Shown: in pieces, positions 10,228 to 22,644 of the stretch | Layout: each line of letters begins with the position of its first letter | Position numbering within the stretch: the first letter of the stretch is position 1 | Notes under the pieces: generated by a model | Told to the model about the DNA's origin: nothing | Databases searched by the model: none | What the model saw: only the letters and a program-made list of their open reading frames with translations | NCBI GenBank assembly: GCA_024291935.2 | Contig: CM044315.1 | Coordinates: forward strand, 52,736,385-52,800,384 | Origin: Okapia johnstoni | Lineage: Eukaryota > Chordata > Mammalia > Artiodactyla > Giraffidae | Direction: 5' to 3' | DNA: 64,000 nt | Position numbers and translations under genes: made by a program

Positions 10228-11888
10228 GTCAAAAAGCAACAGATAGAACCAGACATGGAACAATTGAGTGGTTCAAAATTGGGAAAGGAGTATGTCAGGC
10301 TGTATATTGTCACCCTACTTATTTAACTTATATGTAGAATATATCACACGAGATGCCATACTGGATGAATCACAAGCTGGACTCAAGATTGCCAGGAAAA
10401 ATATCAACAACTTCAGATACATAGATTAATTCATTCTAATGGCGGAAAGTGAATAGGAACTACAGAGCCTCTTTATGAGAATGAAAGAGAAGAATGAAAA
10501 AGCCAGCTTAAAATTCAACATTAAAAAAAACTTAGATCATGACATCCAGTCTCATCACTTCACGGCAAATGGAAGGAGAAAAAGTGGAAGTAGTGATAGA
10601 TTTTCTTTTACTGAGCTCTAAAATCACTGCAGATGGTGACAGCAACCATGAAATTAAAAAAATCCCACTTCTAGGCATATACCCTGAGGAAACCAAAATT
10701 GAAAAACACATGTATCCCATCGTTCATTGAAGCACTACTTACAATAGCTAGAACATGAAAGCAACCTAGATGTCCATCAATAGATGAATGGATAAAGAAG
10801 TAGTGGTACATATATTCAATGGGTTATTACTCAGCCATAAAAAGGAACACACTTGAGTCAGTTCTAATGAAGTGGATGAACCTAGAACCTATTACACAGA
10901 GTGAAGTAAGGCAGAAAGAGAAAGATAAATATCATATTCTAATTAATGCACATACATGGAATCTAGAAAAATGGTACTGAATAATTTATTTACAGGGCAG
11001 CAATGGAGAAACATACATAGAGAATAAACTTATGGACATGGGGAGAGGGGAAGAGAGGGTAATATGTATGGAAAGAGAACATGGAAATATATACTATCAT
11101 ATGTAAAATAGATAGCCAACAGGAATTTGCTGTATGGCTCAGGAAATACAAACAGGGGCTATGTATCAACCTAGAGGGGTAGATGGGAGGGAGATGGGAG
11201 GGAGGTTCAAAAGGGAGGGGATATGTGTATACCTATGACTGATTCATGTTGAGGTTTGACAGAAAACAACAAAATTCTGTAAAGCAATTATCCTTCAATA
11301 AAAAAAAATTAAATAATAAAAAAAAAAGATGCTTGCTTCTTGAAAGGAAAGCTGTGACAAACCTAGACAGCATATTAAAAAGCAGAGACATCACTTTGCT
11401 AACAAAGGTCCATATAGTCAAACTGTGGTCTTTCCAGTAGTCATGTCTGGATGTGAGAGTTGGACCATAAAGAAGGCTGAGCACCAAAGAGTTGATGCTT
11501 TTGAATTGTGGTGTTGGAGAAGACTCTTGAGAGTCCCTTTGATATCAAGGAGATCAAACCAGTCAATCCTAAAAGAAATCAACCCTGAATATTCACTGGA
11601 GGGTTGAAGTAATTAAGGCTAGTAATTGATACTGAAGCTGAAACTCCAATACTTTGGCCACCTTATGGGAAGAACTGACTCATTTGAAAAGACCCTGATC
11701 CTGGGAAAGATTAAGGGCAAAAGGAGAAGGGGGCTGCAGAAAATGAGATGAATAGATAGCATCACTGACTCAACGGACATGAATTTTAGCAAACTGTGGG
11801 AAATAGCAAAGGACAGAGGAACCTGGCCTGCTGCAGGCCATGGCGTCACAGTTGTACATGCTTTAACAAATGAACAACAACAACAACA
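10228..11888 (+). mobile_element. BovB LINE copy with nested L1
   Basis: Sense BovB at 10228-10660 and 11328-11888. The first part starts in RT (the LYAGQEATVRTGHG region) and runs through LFNLYAEYI to DGDSNHEIK. The second part resumes exactly after an L1 with 'gatgcttgcttcttg'. The YADD box is destroyed (10420-10431 reads Y-I-D-stop). The C-terminal tail contains about 28 bp of non-BovB sequence near 11603-11630. The 3' end is (AAC)n-like (11873-11888). Many stops are present, so this is an old copy. Confidence 0.9.
10661..11327 (+). mobile_element. L1 3' end inserted in BovB
   Basis: Sense L1: the end of ORF2 ('aatcccacttctaggcatat', 'gatgtccatcaatagatgaa', 'agagtgaagtaaggcagaaa'), a 3' UTR with 'caacctagaggggtagat' and a purine-rich block (11180-11222), then 'caattatccttcaata' and an A-rich tail up to 11327. 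It is 5' truncated. The target-site duplication is ambiguous because both flanks are A-rich. BovB matches on each side are contiguous in BovB order. Confidence 0.9.
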
Positions 11889-12194
11889 AATTGCAGTAAT
11901 AAAATTGAATTACAGTTCTGGCATCCTGGTAGGAAGCCTAAGGTACACGTCCAGTAAAAGCAATAAAAATCCCTGAAGAGTACTGCATTGAGAAACTTTT
12001 ATACAGCTTCAGAACAGTGTATAATTGGAAGATGTACAATGTGGGATCCATTTCAGTGACACTAAATACTCAGATTACAACAAACACCTAATAAATTCCC
12101 AAGAGCTTGATTACTCAAGCCTGTATGAGTCAGCTTGGACTAACATAATGAAAAATTACAGAGTGGATGACCTAAAGAACAGAAGTTTATTTTT

Positions 12195-12257
12195 TCACAG
12201 TTCTGAAGAATTGGAAGTTGGAGATCACAGTTCTGAAGAATTGGAAGTTGGAGATCA
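12195..12257. repeat. 30-bp tandem duplication
   Basis: The unit tcacagttctgaagaattgg plus ten further bases occurs twice with no mismatch (12195-12224, 12225-12254), plus 3 bp. It makes the spurious repeated HSSEELEVGD in a plus-strand ORF. Confidence 0.97.
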
Positions 12258-12340
12258 GGGTGACAGGAAGGTCAGATTCTCATGAGAATTCTCTTCGGAG
12301 AGCTTGCAGCTGATTGTCTTCTTACAGAATCTTCACCATG

Positions 12341-12367
12341 GCAGAGAAAGAGAGAGAGAGAAAGAGA
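12341..12367. repeat. (GA)n-rich simple repeat
   Basis: Short purine tract, gcagagaaagagagagagag and onward. Confidence 0.85.
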
Positions 12368-12535
12368 CATGGAAAAGGGAGGGAAGACAGAGACAGAGTG
12401 AAAGCACAAGCTCTTTGATTTCTCATCTAAAAGACTACTAATTCTATCATCCTTAGAACCCGATTTCCAAATATGTCACCTTGGGGGTTAGGGCATCAGC
12501 ATAGGAATTGGAGGTGGGGGTGGAGGGATGGTACA

Positions 12536-13914
12536 CAGTTCAGTCCACAGCAAGGCTGGTATATGAAATAAATGTAGTTCTACAGTTGCATGTCTTTGCT
12601 CTTTTCTCATGTGATACCTTCTTATTAAAATACAGGTTGGGCAAATTCTAAGTGAAAACATATTATTACCCAGCATGAGCTCCTGCACTGCATTCCTTGT
12701 AAGGCCTTATACAAATATCCTGTTCTTGAAATGCTAATTTATAACTGGAGAGAGTTAGTGAGTATGTATGCTTCTTCAATTTACTAAACAAAATTTTAGT
12801 GTTTTAGTCATTCTGAGAAACCCAGAAGTTTATCAGAAGTAAAAATTTATTCAACTGCGAGTAATTATTCCAATATATATTATATATTGAAATCATTACA
12901 GCATTTATTTTGACTTAGACCATTTATCAAGTGAAATAGGATAGGGATTACATGCTTAGAATTTTTTTTAAAGAAAATAAAAGCATAATAGTGACATTGC
13001 AAATTTAAACTTGTTTTTGTGCTTTAGTCATTTATGAAGACTGATACACTATAATGGAACACACATCAATTTATAATCAACTAAAATATAATTTTACTTT
13101 GTGACTGGAACCATGAGGATTAAAAACATCTTAATGAAAAAGGCTTTACATATTCTTTGTAATAAATAAATGACACACTGGAATTGATTATTGTTTACTG
13201 CCCAAAGGATAAGCTTGAAGAGAGAAAAATGTAATATTCTTACAACAAATTTATCAGAACATAATCCAATTGTACTCAGTTTTGAGTTGAAGAATAAACC
13301 TTCACCAGGTGATGGGTCGATAAATAATACTTTAATTGTCCAGAAGAATTTTAAGCAATTAAAAATATTGTTGAATAGTGTTTTTAAGAAAATGTTATAA
13401 AAATGTCTACAGAAATAATTTATATGAAGGTAAAGGATATATTGTACTATAATAAACATGCATAGTGATATGGTTTTTACAGAAAAATTCAGAGGAGGGA
13501 AAAGGGAGCTAAAAATATCACAGGTAGGAAAAAAGCACGCTGGTTATAATCTGCACATATAAAATAATTACAAATACTGAGTTACTTAAGAAACTAATAA
13601 AACAAATATTTGGTTTCCAAAAAATGTTTTATTAAAGCCTCAGACTGCAGTTAACATAACTGCAAATAAAGCAACTATTTTCAAGACTAGTACAAAGACA
13701 AATTATCCCAAATCCTAGGAACATTATGAAAAAATATCAGATGCTTTAACTCTATATTCTAATTGTACATAAACCTCAAAAAAGGGCGTAAACTTCAGCA
13801 CATGAGAAAATTAATTTTCTCATTTTCAAACTTCACATCAATCATAATAAAAGCATCTATCATTAACATTAAAAATAAAGATTTTAGTTTTGATATCTGT
13901 AAAAATTAAAAGTA
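12536..13914. other. AT-rich DNA, nothing recognised
   Basis: The longest ORF (13094-13459, minus, 121 aa) is rich in F, I, L and N, as expected of AT-rich non-coding DNA. No repeat family recognised. Confidence 0.55.
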
Positions 13915-14335
13915 GTCATGTGTGAATGTGAGAGTTGGACCATAAAGAAGGCTGAGTGCCAAAGAATTGATGCTTTCAAACTGTGGTACTGGAGGAGAAT
14001 TGAGATTCCCTGGGAAAGCAAGGAGATCAAATCAGTCAATCCTAAGCAAAATCAACCCTGAATATTCATTGGAAGGACTGATGCTGAAGCTGAAGCTCCA
14101 ATACTTTGGCCACCTGATGTAACAGCCAACTCATTGGAAAAGAGCCTGGTACTGGGAAATATTGAGGGTAAGAGGAGAAGGAGGATGATACAGCTGGATG
14201 GAATCACTGACTTGATGGACATGAGTTTGAGCAAACTCAGAGAGATAGTGGAGGACAAGGAAACACGGTGTGCTGCAGTTCATGGGGTCACAAAGAGTCG
14301 GACATGACTTAGCAACTGAACAATGAACAAAAATA
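13915..14335 (+). mobile_element. BovB 3' fragment
   Basis: Sense BovB C-terminal tail and 3' end: 'tgtgagagttggaccataaa' (13928-13947), 'ggaaggactgatgctgaagc' (14071-14090), 'cacaaagagtcggacatgac' (14289-14308) and an A-rich degenerate tail. The frame is broken by many substitutions. RT is absent (5' truncated). Confidence 0.92.
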
Positions 14336-15680
14336 AAAGGGACCTAAGTCCTGGTTAATTCAATATCCATTTTCATTCAAATATATGAATACAATGGTAT
14401 GTTCTGAATTCAGTTTTGCCAAGAGAGCACATGTCCTTGCCAGCTGTTGTTGGTTTATATTTTAGAAAAACAGCCTATTACCTCTCTCGCTTTACCTACA
14501 CATACACAAAACACACAATGAACCAAAATGGTAAATGGAAACAGAAAAAAATATCTCTATAACCCAAGTCTATATAATTACACATATTCTAATTACTTGG
14601 CAATTCATATGCCCCTGAATTGACTTGACTGTATTAAAGAAACAAACAAACAAAAGAAACCAGTCATTTAACTCTCATTGCTCCTCAAATGAAAAGCTGT
14701 AGACTGTATAATGGCCTCGAATTAAATAAGCAGATATGATAGCAAGTTAAATAGGTGGATATTCTTCCTTGGATCAGAAGTGCTATATACTGTAATTTTA
14801 AGGTTTTAATATTTTAGATGATCACAGATGGAGAAGGGATGGATTAAAAAATAACAAAACACAAAATGCAAAAACAAAAACAAAAACAAAAAAACCAAGA
14901 GCATTTTTTTCTGTAAAATTACAACTTTCTTATTGAAGATCAGAATAGAATTAAAAGTTGAGTTATATATTCTTCAAATTCAGAGTTCTGGGATATTTTT
15001 CCTGAGTTATTTGGAAACCAGAGATTGTATAACATCAAAATAAAACACTGGGTTCCAAACTAGGCTCATATGTGGAGCTCCTTCAACTCTCTACCTCTGA
15101 GGTGCATCATTCAAGCTGAATTAATGTGAAAGGTATTCCCTGGGTTTGTGCAATACATCAACTCTATACCTGAACTGATTCCATAAGCTCCATTAAGTTC
15201 ATCATACACTTTTGTAGCTTAGTGAAGATACTGAGGTTCTCTGTATTTCCTATTTCATTTGTGGCAGAGGTCAGATGATGCTGTGATTTAAATAAATTTT
15301 TTTAAAAGTTTGTCAGAAGTTATTGACAGATAGTTGGTACCTAAATAGGAGTCCTGAAAATTTTATAAACTCATCACGCCAGCCTTACCACTGTTTGAAC
15401 TAACCACAATATACTATAAGAAATTTGGCAATACAAATTATAATTTATGAAAAAATTATATTGTGTGCAACCAAACATTCATATCTAAGGTACTTCTTCT
15501 TCACAGAGCTGAAATACAGAGTAGTATTTGTGGAGATATTTAAATAGCCTGTAAAGATCCAAATATTAGTGAATATACAGTTTAGTGTTGTTGCCCAGAT
15601 TAAAAAAAATTAATATAAAAATGATGAGCAGCTACTCTGAATATGCTGCATATGTGCTAGCAATAATACAGTACATTACA
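14336..15680. other. No gene recognised
   Basis: AT-rich sequence with a (CAAAAA)n tract at 14868-14895 and short A-rich (CAAA)n runs near 14638-14660. No ORF above 60 codons is of interest. Confidence 0.55.
14868..14895. repeat. (CAAAAA)n simple repeat
   Basis: About four to five units, degenerating into poly-A. Confidence 0.9.
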
Positions 15681-15898
15681 GTGAGTGCTCAGTCATGCCT
15701 GACTCTTTTTGACATATGGACTGCAGGCCCCCAGGCTTATCTGTCCATGGAATTCTCCAGGCAAGAATACTGGAGTGGGTCATCCTTTCCTTCTCTAGAG
15801 GATCCTCCCAATCCAGGGCTCAAATCCATGTCTCCTGCATCTCCTGCATCTCCTGCATTGGCAGATGGGGTCCTTTACCACTGAGCCACCCAGAAGCT
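15681..15898 (-). mobile_element. Bov-tA SINE
   Basis: Antisense Bov-tA: the BovB-like 3' part is at the left ('gtgctcagtcatgcctgact'), the body in the middle ('caggcaagaatactggagtg') and the tRNA-derived head at the right ('ccactgagccacccag'). The B-box area carries a 9-bp unit (tctcctgca) three times in tandem at 15831-15857, which is not normal for the family. Confidence 0.92.
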
Positions 15899-16714
15899 GG
15901 CAAAAAATACATGCATCACAATGTATTTCTTTAACTAGCAGCTGATGACTTACTTTGATATCAACTGTAAGAATTTTCTACATTTAAGAAAACTTAAATC
16001 TGATGATTAAATGTAACTGTAGAATCAAAACAGATGCACTACATGGTATATCCTCTTCAAAGTGAAATTCTATTGTTGAAATAATGCAGTTTATTCAGGT
16101 CAGCTGACATACGTTTGTGAAATTGAGGCAGGTCATATATTTATTTGTTTGAAGACTAAGACACAAAATGTGCAAGACATCTCCTAGAATTGTGTAGTTA
16201 TTAAAATAAGTAAAGATAGTCCATGTTTCACAAAGCCTGTATTTTAATTGGAGAAGTACACCAATATCTGTCACATGAGTCATACAACCATACTACATGT
16301 ACATACAACCCAATGAATCAGTCAACTGTACTACACATTCTTTAACGGTAACATTCATTGTGCTTGAGAGTTCAAAGGAGAGACAACAAATATTTTTGGA
16401 GAGACTGAGGAAGGGTTTAATAATGGACATACCATTTGAATTGGGGATATAGAGTAGAAATAATTTTGATAAGTAAAACTGACTATTAGCAGGAAACTCA
16501 ATAAGGAAAAAACACTGTTAGCGAATTTATGTCAGAGGTTGCAATAATAGCAACAGTGTTTTGATAAAATATAGAATACATATAATTTATTACTTGGAAA
16601 TAATGATGAGGAAGTTAAAGTCAATGAGTTTGAACATTATTCAGCAGAGAGTTGGGAGATATTACAAATATCCTTCAAAATATATTAAAAAACAATTCTA
16701 TTGGTGAGCTGCTA
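15899..16714. other. No gene recognised; possible L2 scrap
   Basis: AT-rich. The stretch near 16395-16450 ('gagactgaggaagggtttaa') may be antisense L2, but is too diverged to call. Confidence 0.45.
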
Positions 16715-16929
16715 TGAAACTACTCAAAAAAGTGAAGTCACTCAGTCGTGTCCAACTCTTTCGGACCCCATGGACAGTAGCCTGCCAGGATCCTCTGTCC
16801 ATGGGATTTTCCAGGCAAGAATACTGGAGTGGGTTGCCATTTCCTCCTCCAGGAGATCTTCCCAACCCAGGGATTGAACCCAGGTCTCCCACATTGTAGG
16901 CAGACACTTTACCATCTGAAACTACTCAA
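16715..16929 (-). mobile_element. Bov-tA SINE with 13-bp TSD
   Basis: The SINE body is 16728-16916 on the minus strand. The BovB-like end is at the left ('agtcactcagtcgtgtccaa') and the tRNA-like head at the right ('ggattgaacccaggtctccc' holds the B box). Perfect flanking duplication TGAAACTACTCAA at 16715-16727 and 16917-16929. Well-preserved sequence suggests a young copy. Confidence 0.95.
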
Positions 16930-17153
16930 CTTAAGTTTAATTATTTCTCAGATATATATTCTTGCTTATCAATTAGGCAAATCATAATCTCTAGTTGAGA
17001 TAATTCTTTTAAGCTCCATGTCAATTGATAAATTACCAGCTGAGAACTCTTCCTAGCTAACAACATATTTTCTCCTTTTGGTCATTCTTCATCTACTCTA
17101 ATTTTTAAAATGCTTTCCTTCATGGTCCCATTATCTTCTTCACGACAGAAAGC

Positions 17154-17169
17154 AAAAAAAAAAAAAAAA
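17154..17169. repeat. Poly-A tract
   Basis: 16-nt A run. Confidence 0.95.
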
Positions 17170-17184
17170 GCAATGTTTGTGCTG

Positions 17185-17262
17185 TTGTCATTGTTCAGTC
17201 ACCAGGTCTTGCCCAACTCTTTTCGACCCCGTGGACTGCAGAACACGAGGCACTATCTGTAC
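17185..17262 (-). mobile_element. BovB 3'-terminal fragment
   Basis: 'attgttcagtcaccaggtct' through 'gaccccgtggactgcag' is the antisense BovB 3' terminus, truncated after about 75 bp. It could instead be the related tail of a SINE. Confidence 0.7.
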
Positions 17263-17274
17263 TCCCACTTTTAA

Positions 17275-17965
17275 CGTCATTTTACTGCCTAGCAAATTAC
17301 CTAAAAGCTTGGCAGCTTAAAATATAGTGAAGAATATTTACTGTTTGGTAGTGCTGTTTCTGGGCTTCCCTGTGGCTCAGGAGTACAGAACCTGCCTACC
17401 AATACAGGAGATATGGGTTTGATCCCTGGGTTGGGAAGATCCCTTGGAGAAGGAAATGGCAACTCACACCAGTATTCTTGCCTGGAGAATCCCTTGGAGA
17501 GAGAAGCCTGGTGGGTTACAGTCCACAGGGTCACAAAAGAGTCAGACACAACTTAGCAACTAAACAATAGCAAAGTGCTTTCTTTGTTCTTTATGATGCA
17601 GGAGATGAACTGATAACTGGGCACTCACTCATCTAAAAACTTGAAGAGAGTTGGAGGATCTGTGTCTAAGACAGCTCATTCATGACACAATTGGCTTCAA
17701 ATCCTCACTAAGTGGACCTACCACTCCATGAGTTTCCTCATAGTATATGACTGGCTTCACTCAGAGACAATATTCCAACAAATAAACTGTATGACCTAGT
17801 GGGGAAGAGTTTTTATAGCCTCATCTTGGAAGTCACCTACTATTAATTTTTCTGTATTCGTTGGCAACACAGATCAACTTTGTTATAATATGGTAGGGAA
17901 ATGAACAAGGCTGTTAATACCAAGATATGGGGATTCATCAGGGGCTATTTTGGAAAAAAGTTATC
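17275..17965. repeat. Ancient repeat (family not named), split by a SINE
   Basis: 'agcaaattacctaaaagctt ggcagcttaaaa' before the SINE and 'gataactgggcactcactca', 'atgactggcttcactc' and 'tatgacctagtggggaagag' after it keep the order of a common old mammalian repeat (acctaaaacttagtggctta ... ctgggcaattc ... gacctagcctc). Name uncertain. Interrupted at 17362-17573. Confidence 0.45.
17362..17573 (+). mobile_element. Bov-tA SINE
   Basis: Sense Bov-tA from the head ('gggcttccctgtggctcagg') through a B box ('gggtttgatccctgggttgg') to 'gcaactaaacaatag'. Flanks agtgctgtttct (17350-17361) and agtgctttcttt (17574-17585) look like a decayed duplication with one slip. Confidence 0.92.
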
Positions 17966-18017
17966 ACCCAATCTCTACCTGATTTGTTGAATCCCTAAAA
18001 ATTGTACTCTGAAATAA

Positions 18018-19584
18018 CTCAGTTTAGTCAGTTCAGTCACTCAGTTGTGTGCAAATCTTTGCCACCCCGTGGACTACAGCACGCCAGGCCTCGCTGTCCA
18101 TCACCAAGTCCCAGAGTTTACTCAAACTCATGTCTGTTGAGTCAGTGATGCCATCCAACCATCTCATTCTCTGTTGTCCCCTTCTCCTCCCACCTTCAAT
18201 CTTTCCCAGCATCAGGGTCTTTTCAAATGAGTCAGTTCCTCACATAAGGTGGACAAAGTATTGGAGTCTCAGCTTCAGCATCAGTCCTTCCAATGAATAT
18301 TCAGGACTGATTGCTTTTAGGATGGATTTGTTGGATCTCCTTTCAGTTCAAGGCACTTTCAAGAGTTTTCTCCAACACCACAGTTTAAAAGCATCAATTC
18401 TTTGGCTCTCAGCTTTCTTTATAGTCCAACTCTCACATCCATACATGACTACTGGAAAAACCATAGCCCTGACTAGACGGACCTTTGTTGGCAAAGTAAT
18501 ATCTCTGCTTTTTAATATGCTGTCTAGGTTAGTCATAACTTTTCTTCCAAGGAGCAAGAGTCTTTTAATTTCATGGCTGCAGTCACCATCTCCAGTGATT
18601 TTGGAGCCCCTCAAAATAAAGTATGTCACTGTTTCTACTGTGTCCCCATCTATTTGCCATGAAGTGATGGGACTAGATGCCATGATTTTTGTTTTCTCAT
18701 GTTGAGCCTTAAGCCAACTTTTTCATTCTCCTCTTTCAATTTCATCAAGAGGCTCTTCAGTTCTTCTTCACTTTCTGCCATAAGGGTGGTGTCATCTGCA
18801 TATATGAGGTTATTGATATTTCTCTGGCAATCTTGATTCCAGCTTGTACTTCATCCAACCCAGCGTTTCTCATGATGTACTCTGCATATAAGTTAAATAA
18901 GCAGAGTGACAATATACAGCCTTGATATATTCCTTTCCCAATTTGTAAACAGTCTGTCGTTCCATGTCCAGTTCTAACTGTTGATTCCTGACCTGCATAC
19001 AGATTTCTCAAGAGGCAGGTCAGGTGGTTTTGTATTCCCATCTCTTTCAGATTTTTCCACAGTTTATTGTGATCCACACAGTCAAAGGCTTTGGCATAGT
19101 CAATAAAGCAGAAATAGATGTTTTTCTGGAACTCTCTTGCTTTTTTGATAATCCAAGGGATGTTGGCAATTTGCTCTCTGGTTCTCTGCCTTTTCTAAAT
19201 CCAGCTTGAACATCTGGAAGTTCGCAGTTCATGTACTGTTGAAGCCTGGCTTGGAGAATTTTGAGCATTACTTTGCTAGCTTGTGAAATGAGTCCAATTG
19301 TGTGGTAGTTTGTATATTTTTGGCATTGCTTTTCTTTGGGATTGGAATGAAAACTGACCTTTTCCTGTCCTGCGGCCACTGCCGAGTTTTCCAAATTTTC
19401 TGGCATATTGAATGCAGCATTTTCACAGCATCATCCTTTAGGATTTGAAATAGCTCAACTGGAATTCCATCACTTCACCAGCTTTGTTCACAGTGATATT
19501 TCCTAAGGCCCACTTGACTTTGCATTCCGACATGTCTGGCTCCAGGTGAGTGATCATATCTTCGCGATTATCTGAGTCATAGAA
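18018..19584 (-). mobile_element. BovB LINE copy (RT to 3' end)
   Basis: Antisense BovB from the 3' tail ('tcagttcagtcactcagttg') to the linker before RT. Minus-strand pieces: C-terminal region 18348-18683 (CSHEIKRLLLLGRKVMTNLD, VVMYGCESWTIKKAE), RT 18757-19077 (LYAGQESTVRTGHGT, LCLFNLYAEYIM) and early RT 19047-19406 (FRKGREPESKLP). YADD codons are intact at 18791-18802, but a 1-bp loss just before them (ccagagaaat where relatives have ccaggagaaat) puts them out of frame. The endonuclease is absent. Confidence 0.93.
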
Positions 19585-19739
19585 CTGTATTATTTTGCTT
19601 TAGTTTCCACTGCTTCTTTAGTTTAGAACTCAACATCTCTTTCTGAATTACTTCTTTGGCCATTGGGTCTTGTACTTTAGGTCTCATTTCTCCAATCAGT
19701 TTTCCAGTTTTTCCTATGGTTAACTTCCAAACTATATTT

Positions 19740-20261
19740 CTACTAATTCAAATCTCTTGCTTAAAACCACGTAGTCTTCCCATGACTAGAGAAGAAAGTT
19801 CAAATTGCTTAGTAAGGCAAATAAAACTAATCAAAGATTTGGATTCTGCTTAAATTCATCAGCATTTCTTGCCATAGGTAACTTCAATCCCAAATTCCTT
19901 CAATGTAACTACAATATAAAATCCCCTGCAGTTGTCTGAGCAGAAAGTGCTTCATCATAGTCTGAGTCTTTACACGTGTTGTCTCTCTTATTACAATGTT
20001 CTTTCCTATGTTTTTCCCCTACCTGGAACCCTCTGAATACTTCTTCATCTGTTTGAAGCTTTTGTTAAGCCCCACAGGTGATTTCTTTAGTCTCTTTTCT
20101 GTGCCACAACCATTACTGGGAGCGTTACATTGTATTGAAGATCTTTCCAACCCTATACAGTACATCTTTGATGTGCCAAGATAGTTTATACCTCTCTCAA
20201 ATATTGAATGAGTTCCAGGCTACTAGATCTGGGGTAGCAAGCAGACTTGTCTGTCCCTAGT
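19740..20261 (+). repeat. L2 LINE 3' remnant
   Basis: 'gttcaaattgcttagtaagg' (19798-19817) and 'cctacctggaaccctctgaa' (20018-20037) fit the order of sense L2 3' sequence (tccaaattccttag ... ctgcctggaac ... cctccaggaagcc). Strongly diverged, non-coding; the boundaries are approximate. Confidence 0.5.
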
Positions 20262-21802
20262 TTTATTACAAAGATAGAATCATTGGTTTTCATTGAAAGG
20301 ATGTGAAATAATCCAGGACTTTTCTTAACTTACTTTTAGAACTGAATATAATCTCTCATCTGTGTTTTAATGGCTTATAAAATTGAATAATTTAAATAAT
20401 GCTAAATAATTAAATGTTTAATTTGTAAAATTAAATAATTCTCATTGAAGGTCATACAAAAGTTAATAATATTCTTGGAAACTAGTTTCTTTATTTTTAA
20501 AATTTCCTTCTAAACCACTCTTATTTTAAAATAATATAGTTGTTAAAAATAAAGTCAAATATAATTATTCTACTGTTACTCTTAAAATTAATTTTTATTG
20601 AAAAATAAATTTAAAATGGGATCTAGAAACAAAACAGGAAATTAGGATCATAATTTATTTCTGAGAAAAATTTGCCTTTTTTTTTGAAGACAACCATTTG
20701 TTTAGTTTTTTAAAAACTATGACCATATTTTAATATTTCTTTGGAAAACATATTTTTTTCCTTTAACAATCAAATGAGACTCACATTTTTCTCAAGCTAC
20801 AGTACATTCTACTATATTCAAGTTATATTTATATATGGATAAATTGCTCTTGATGCTTTCATTATAGCAAGAAATACTATACTGTCATTTTCATATTATG
20901 GTAATCAAGAATATATATTATCATATGATACATTTTGTTTTCAGTAACAAATCTGTGAAAGAGAACATATTGTAGGCTGCTTGTGGTCTGTCTTTTTAAA
21001 TAATTATTTGAAGGGTATTTTTCTTTATTGAGCATCAATCTTAATTGCTTAATTACATAATAGGCCAGAATGATTTTGAAGAAACTACCCCATCCTATGA
21101 AGTACACAATATGCTAACCGTCAAAAAAAATGCCTTAATTACATAACTAACTGATATAATGAATTGGCTCAGAGGATCTACATACTACAGATATTTGTAA
21201 AATATAATCAAAGAACAACGGTATAATACATATTAGGCAAATGCACAATCAAGATTTTGTCTTATTTGTAAATTTACTTGAAGAGGGCTAGAAACTATGA
21301 TATATAAAGATAATGAAAATTTTAAAAGGACACATAAAATATCTTAAAATAATTAGAATTATGAGACAAAAATCAACATGAGTGCTGTTATTAAATGAAT
21401 TGAAACAAAATGGAATGCATATCCCGTGGAAATAATTGTAATTAAAATCATAAAATACTTACTGAGGTCCCACAGAGAATAGGACACTCTAGTGCCTTTC
21501 AAAGTGTTATAAGGCTTTGGTTGCCTAGAATACTTATTCCCACAAATGGTTGGTTGAATTAACATAGGTCAAGGGCGCTCCCAGATACTGACTGCTTATG
21601 GAGCCATACCATCTCTCAAAATCTCAGTCTCTTTGTTTGAAAAATAAGACTATCAGTCTTGATGGCCACTGGGATTTTTTTTTTCTCTGTCTACTTTAAA
21701 TTTTTCTTTTTTCCTTTACTGGAAAGAAAGAATCAGATTGTGATAAAACAATAGGCAGCTTAAAAAGTAGTTGGAAGATAGCTAGGAGATATTACTTTTC
21801 AG

Positions 21803-21838
<36 letters not shown>

Positions 21839-22239
21839 TTCTATTTAAAAATCAATTGTCCAAATTTACAACAAAACATTTCTTCAGGAGGGACCAAAAA
21901 AAGCAGCAAATAAAATAATATGTAGTACAGAATGTAAAATAATGTTGGCAAGTTTAGGGGAGGAAAAGGAAATAAAACAAAGAAAAGGTAAAGTACCAAT
22001 ACTTGTATTTTGTAAAATTATAAAATATCTTTTTAAGCCAATTTCTCTGCCTATGTATCACCTACCAAAATATTCTACTTCTTTATTATTTCAGTTCCTG
22101 ATACTGAAAATTCCACAGACTGACAAACATGGTTCAAAAGCTCTATTTAAGTGTGCTTGTATTTAGAGGGGCTTCTACAAATGACTCAAAAATAACTATT
22201 AAGGGAATCACAGAGCAATAAATCATGGAAATATGCTTT
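20262..22239. other. AT-rich DNA, no gene recognised
   Basis: Very AT-rich with no ORF of interest and no repeat recognised apart from a (TA)n microsatellite at 21805-21834. Confidence 0.6.
21805..21834. repeat. (TA)n microsatellite
   Basis: About 14 to 15 uninterrupted AT units. Confidence 0.97.
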
Positions 22240-22560
22240 ATTAGGCAATTCTTTTTTATTTAATTTCTTTTTATTTTGGTAAAATACACATAACATAAAA
22301 TTTTCATATTAACCATATTTAAGTGTACAATTCAATGGTATGAAGTGCATTCATAATTTTGTACAAATTACCTCCATCCATCTCTAGAATTCTTTTCATC
22401 TTGCAAAATTGAAACTCTATAGCCATTAAATAATAACTTCCCATTCCGCCTCCCCTAGTCCCTGGCAATCACTGTTCTACTCTCTATGGTTTTAAGTACC
22501 CTAAATTATATTATTCCTTTTTATTGTTGATTAATATTCCATTATATGGATCCAATTCAG
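22240..22560. repeat. Old L1 3' UTR-like fragment
   Basis: 'ttttggtaaaatacacataa' (22274-22293), 'aagtgtacaattcaatggta' (22321-22340), 'gaaactctatagccatta' and 'tccctggcaatcactgttct' (22460-22479) match the order of a mammalian-wide L1 3' region remembered as ggtaaaatatacataacata ... gtacaattcagtgg ... ccctggcaaccaccattct. Orientation not asserted. Confidence 0.6.
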
Positions 22561-22644
22561 TTCTTAACTCTTCAGTTTATGAACTCTTTTTTCATACCAG
22601 GATTCACAGGGGGAAGGAAGCTTTTATACACATAAGGAAAGTTT

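Larger units (their letters stand above)
12166..12535. repeat. Ancient mammalian interspersed repeat (family not named)
   Basis: 'agaacagaagtttatttttt cacagttctg' near the start and 'aatatgtcacc' with 'gggggttagggcatcagcat' near the end keep the order of a widespread old mammalian repeat (aacagaaatttattttctca ... gggggttaggacttcaacat). I cannot name the family with confidence. A private 30-bp tandem duplication and a GA-rich tract lie within it. Confidence 0.5.

Noticed and set aside
13094..13459. 121-aa minus-strand ORF
   Set aside because: F/I/L/N-rich composition typical of AT-rich non-coding DNA; no motif.
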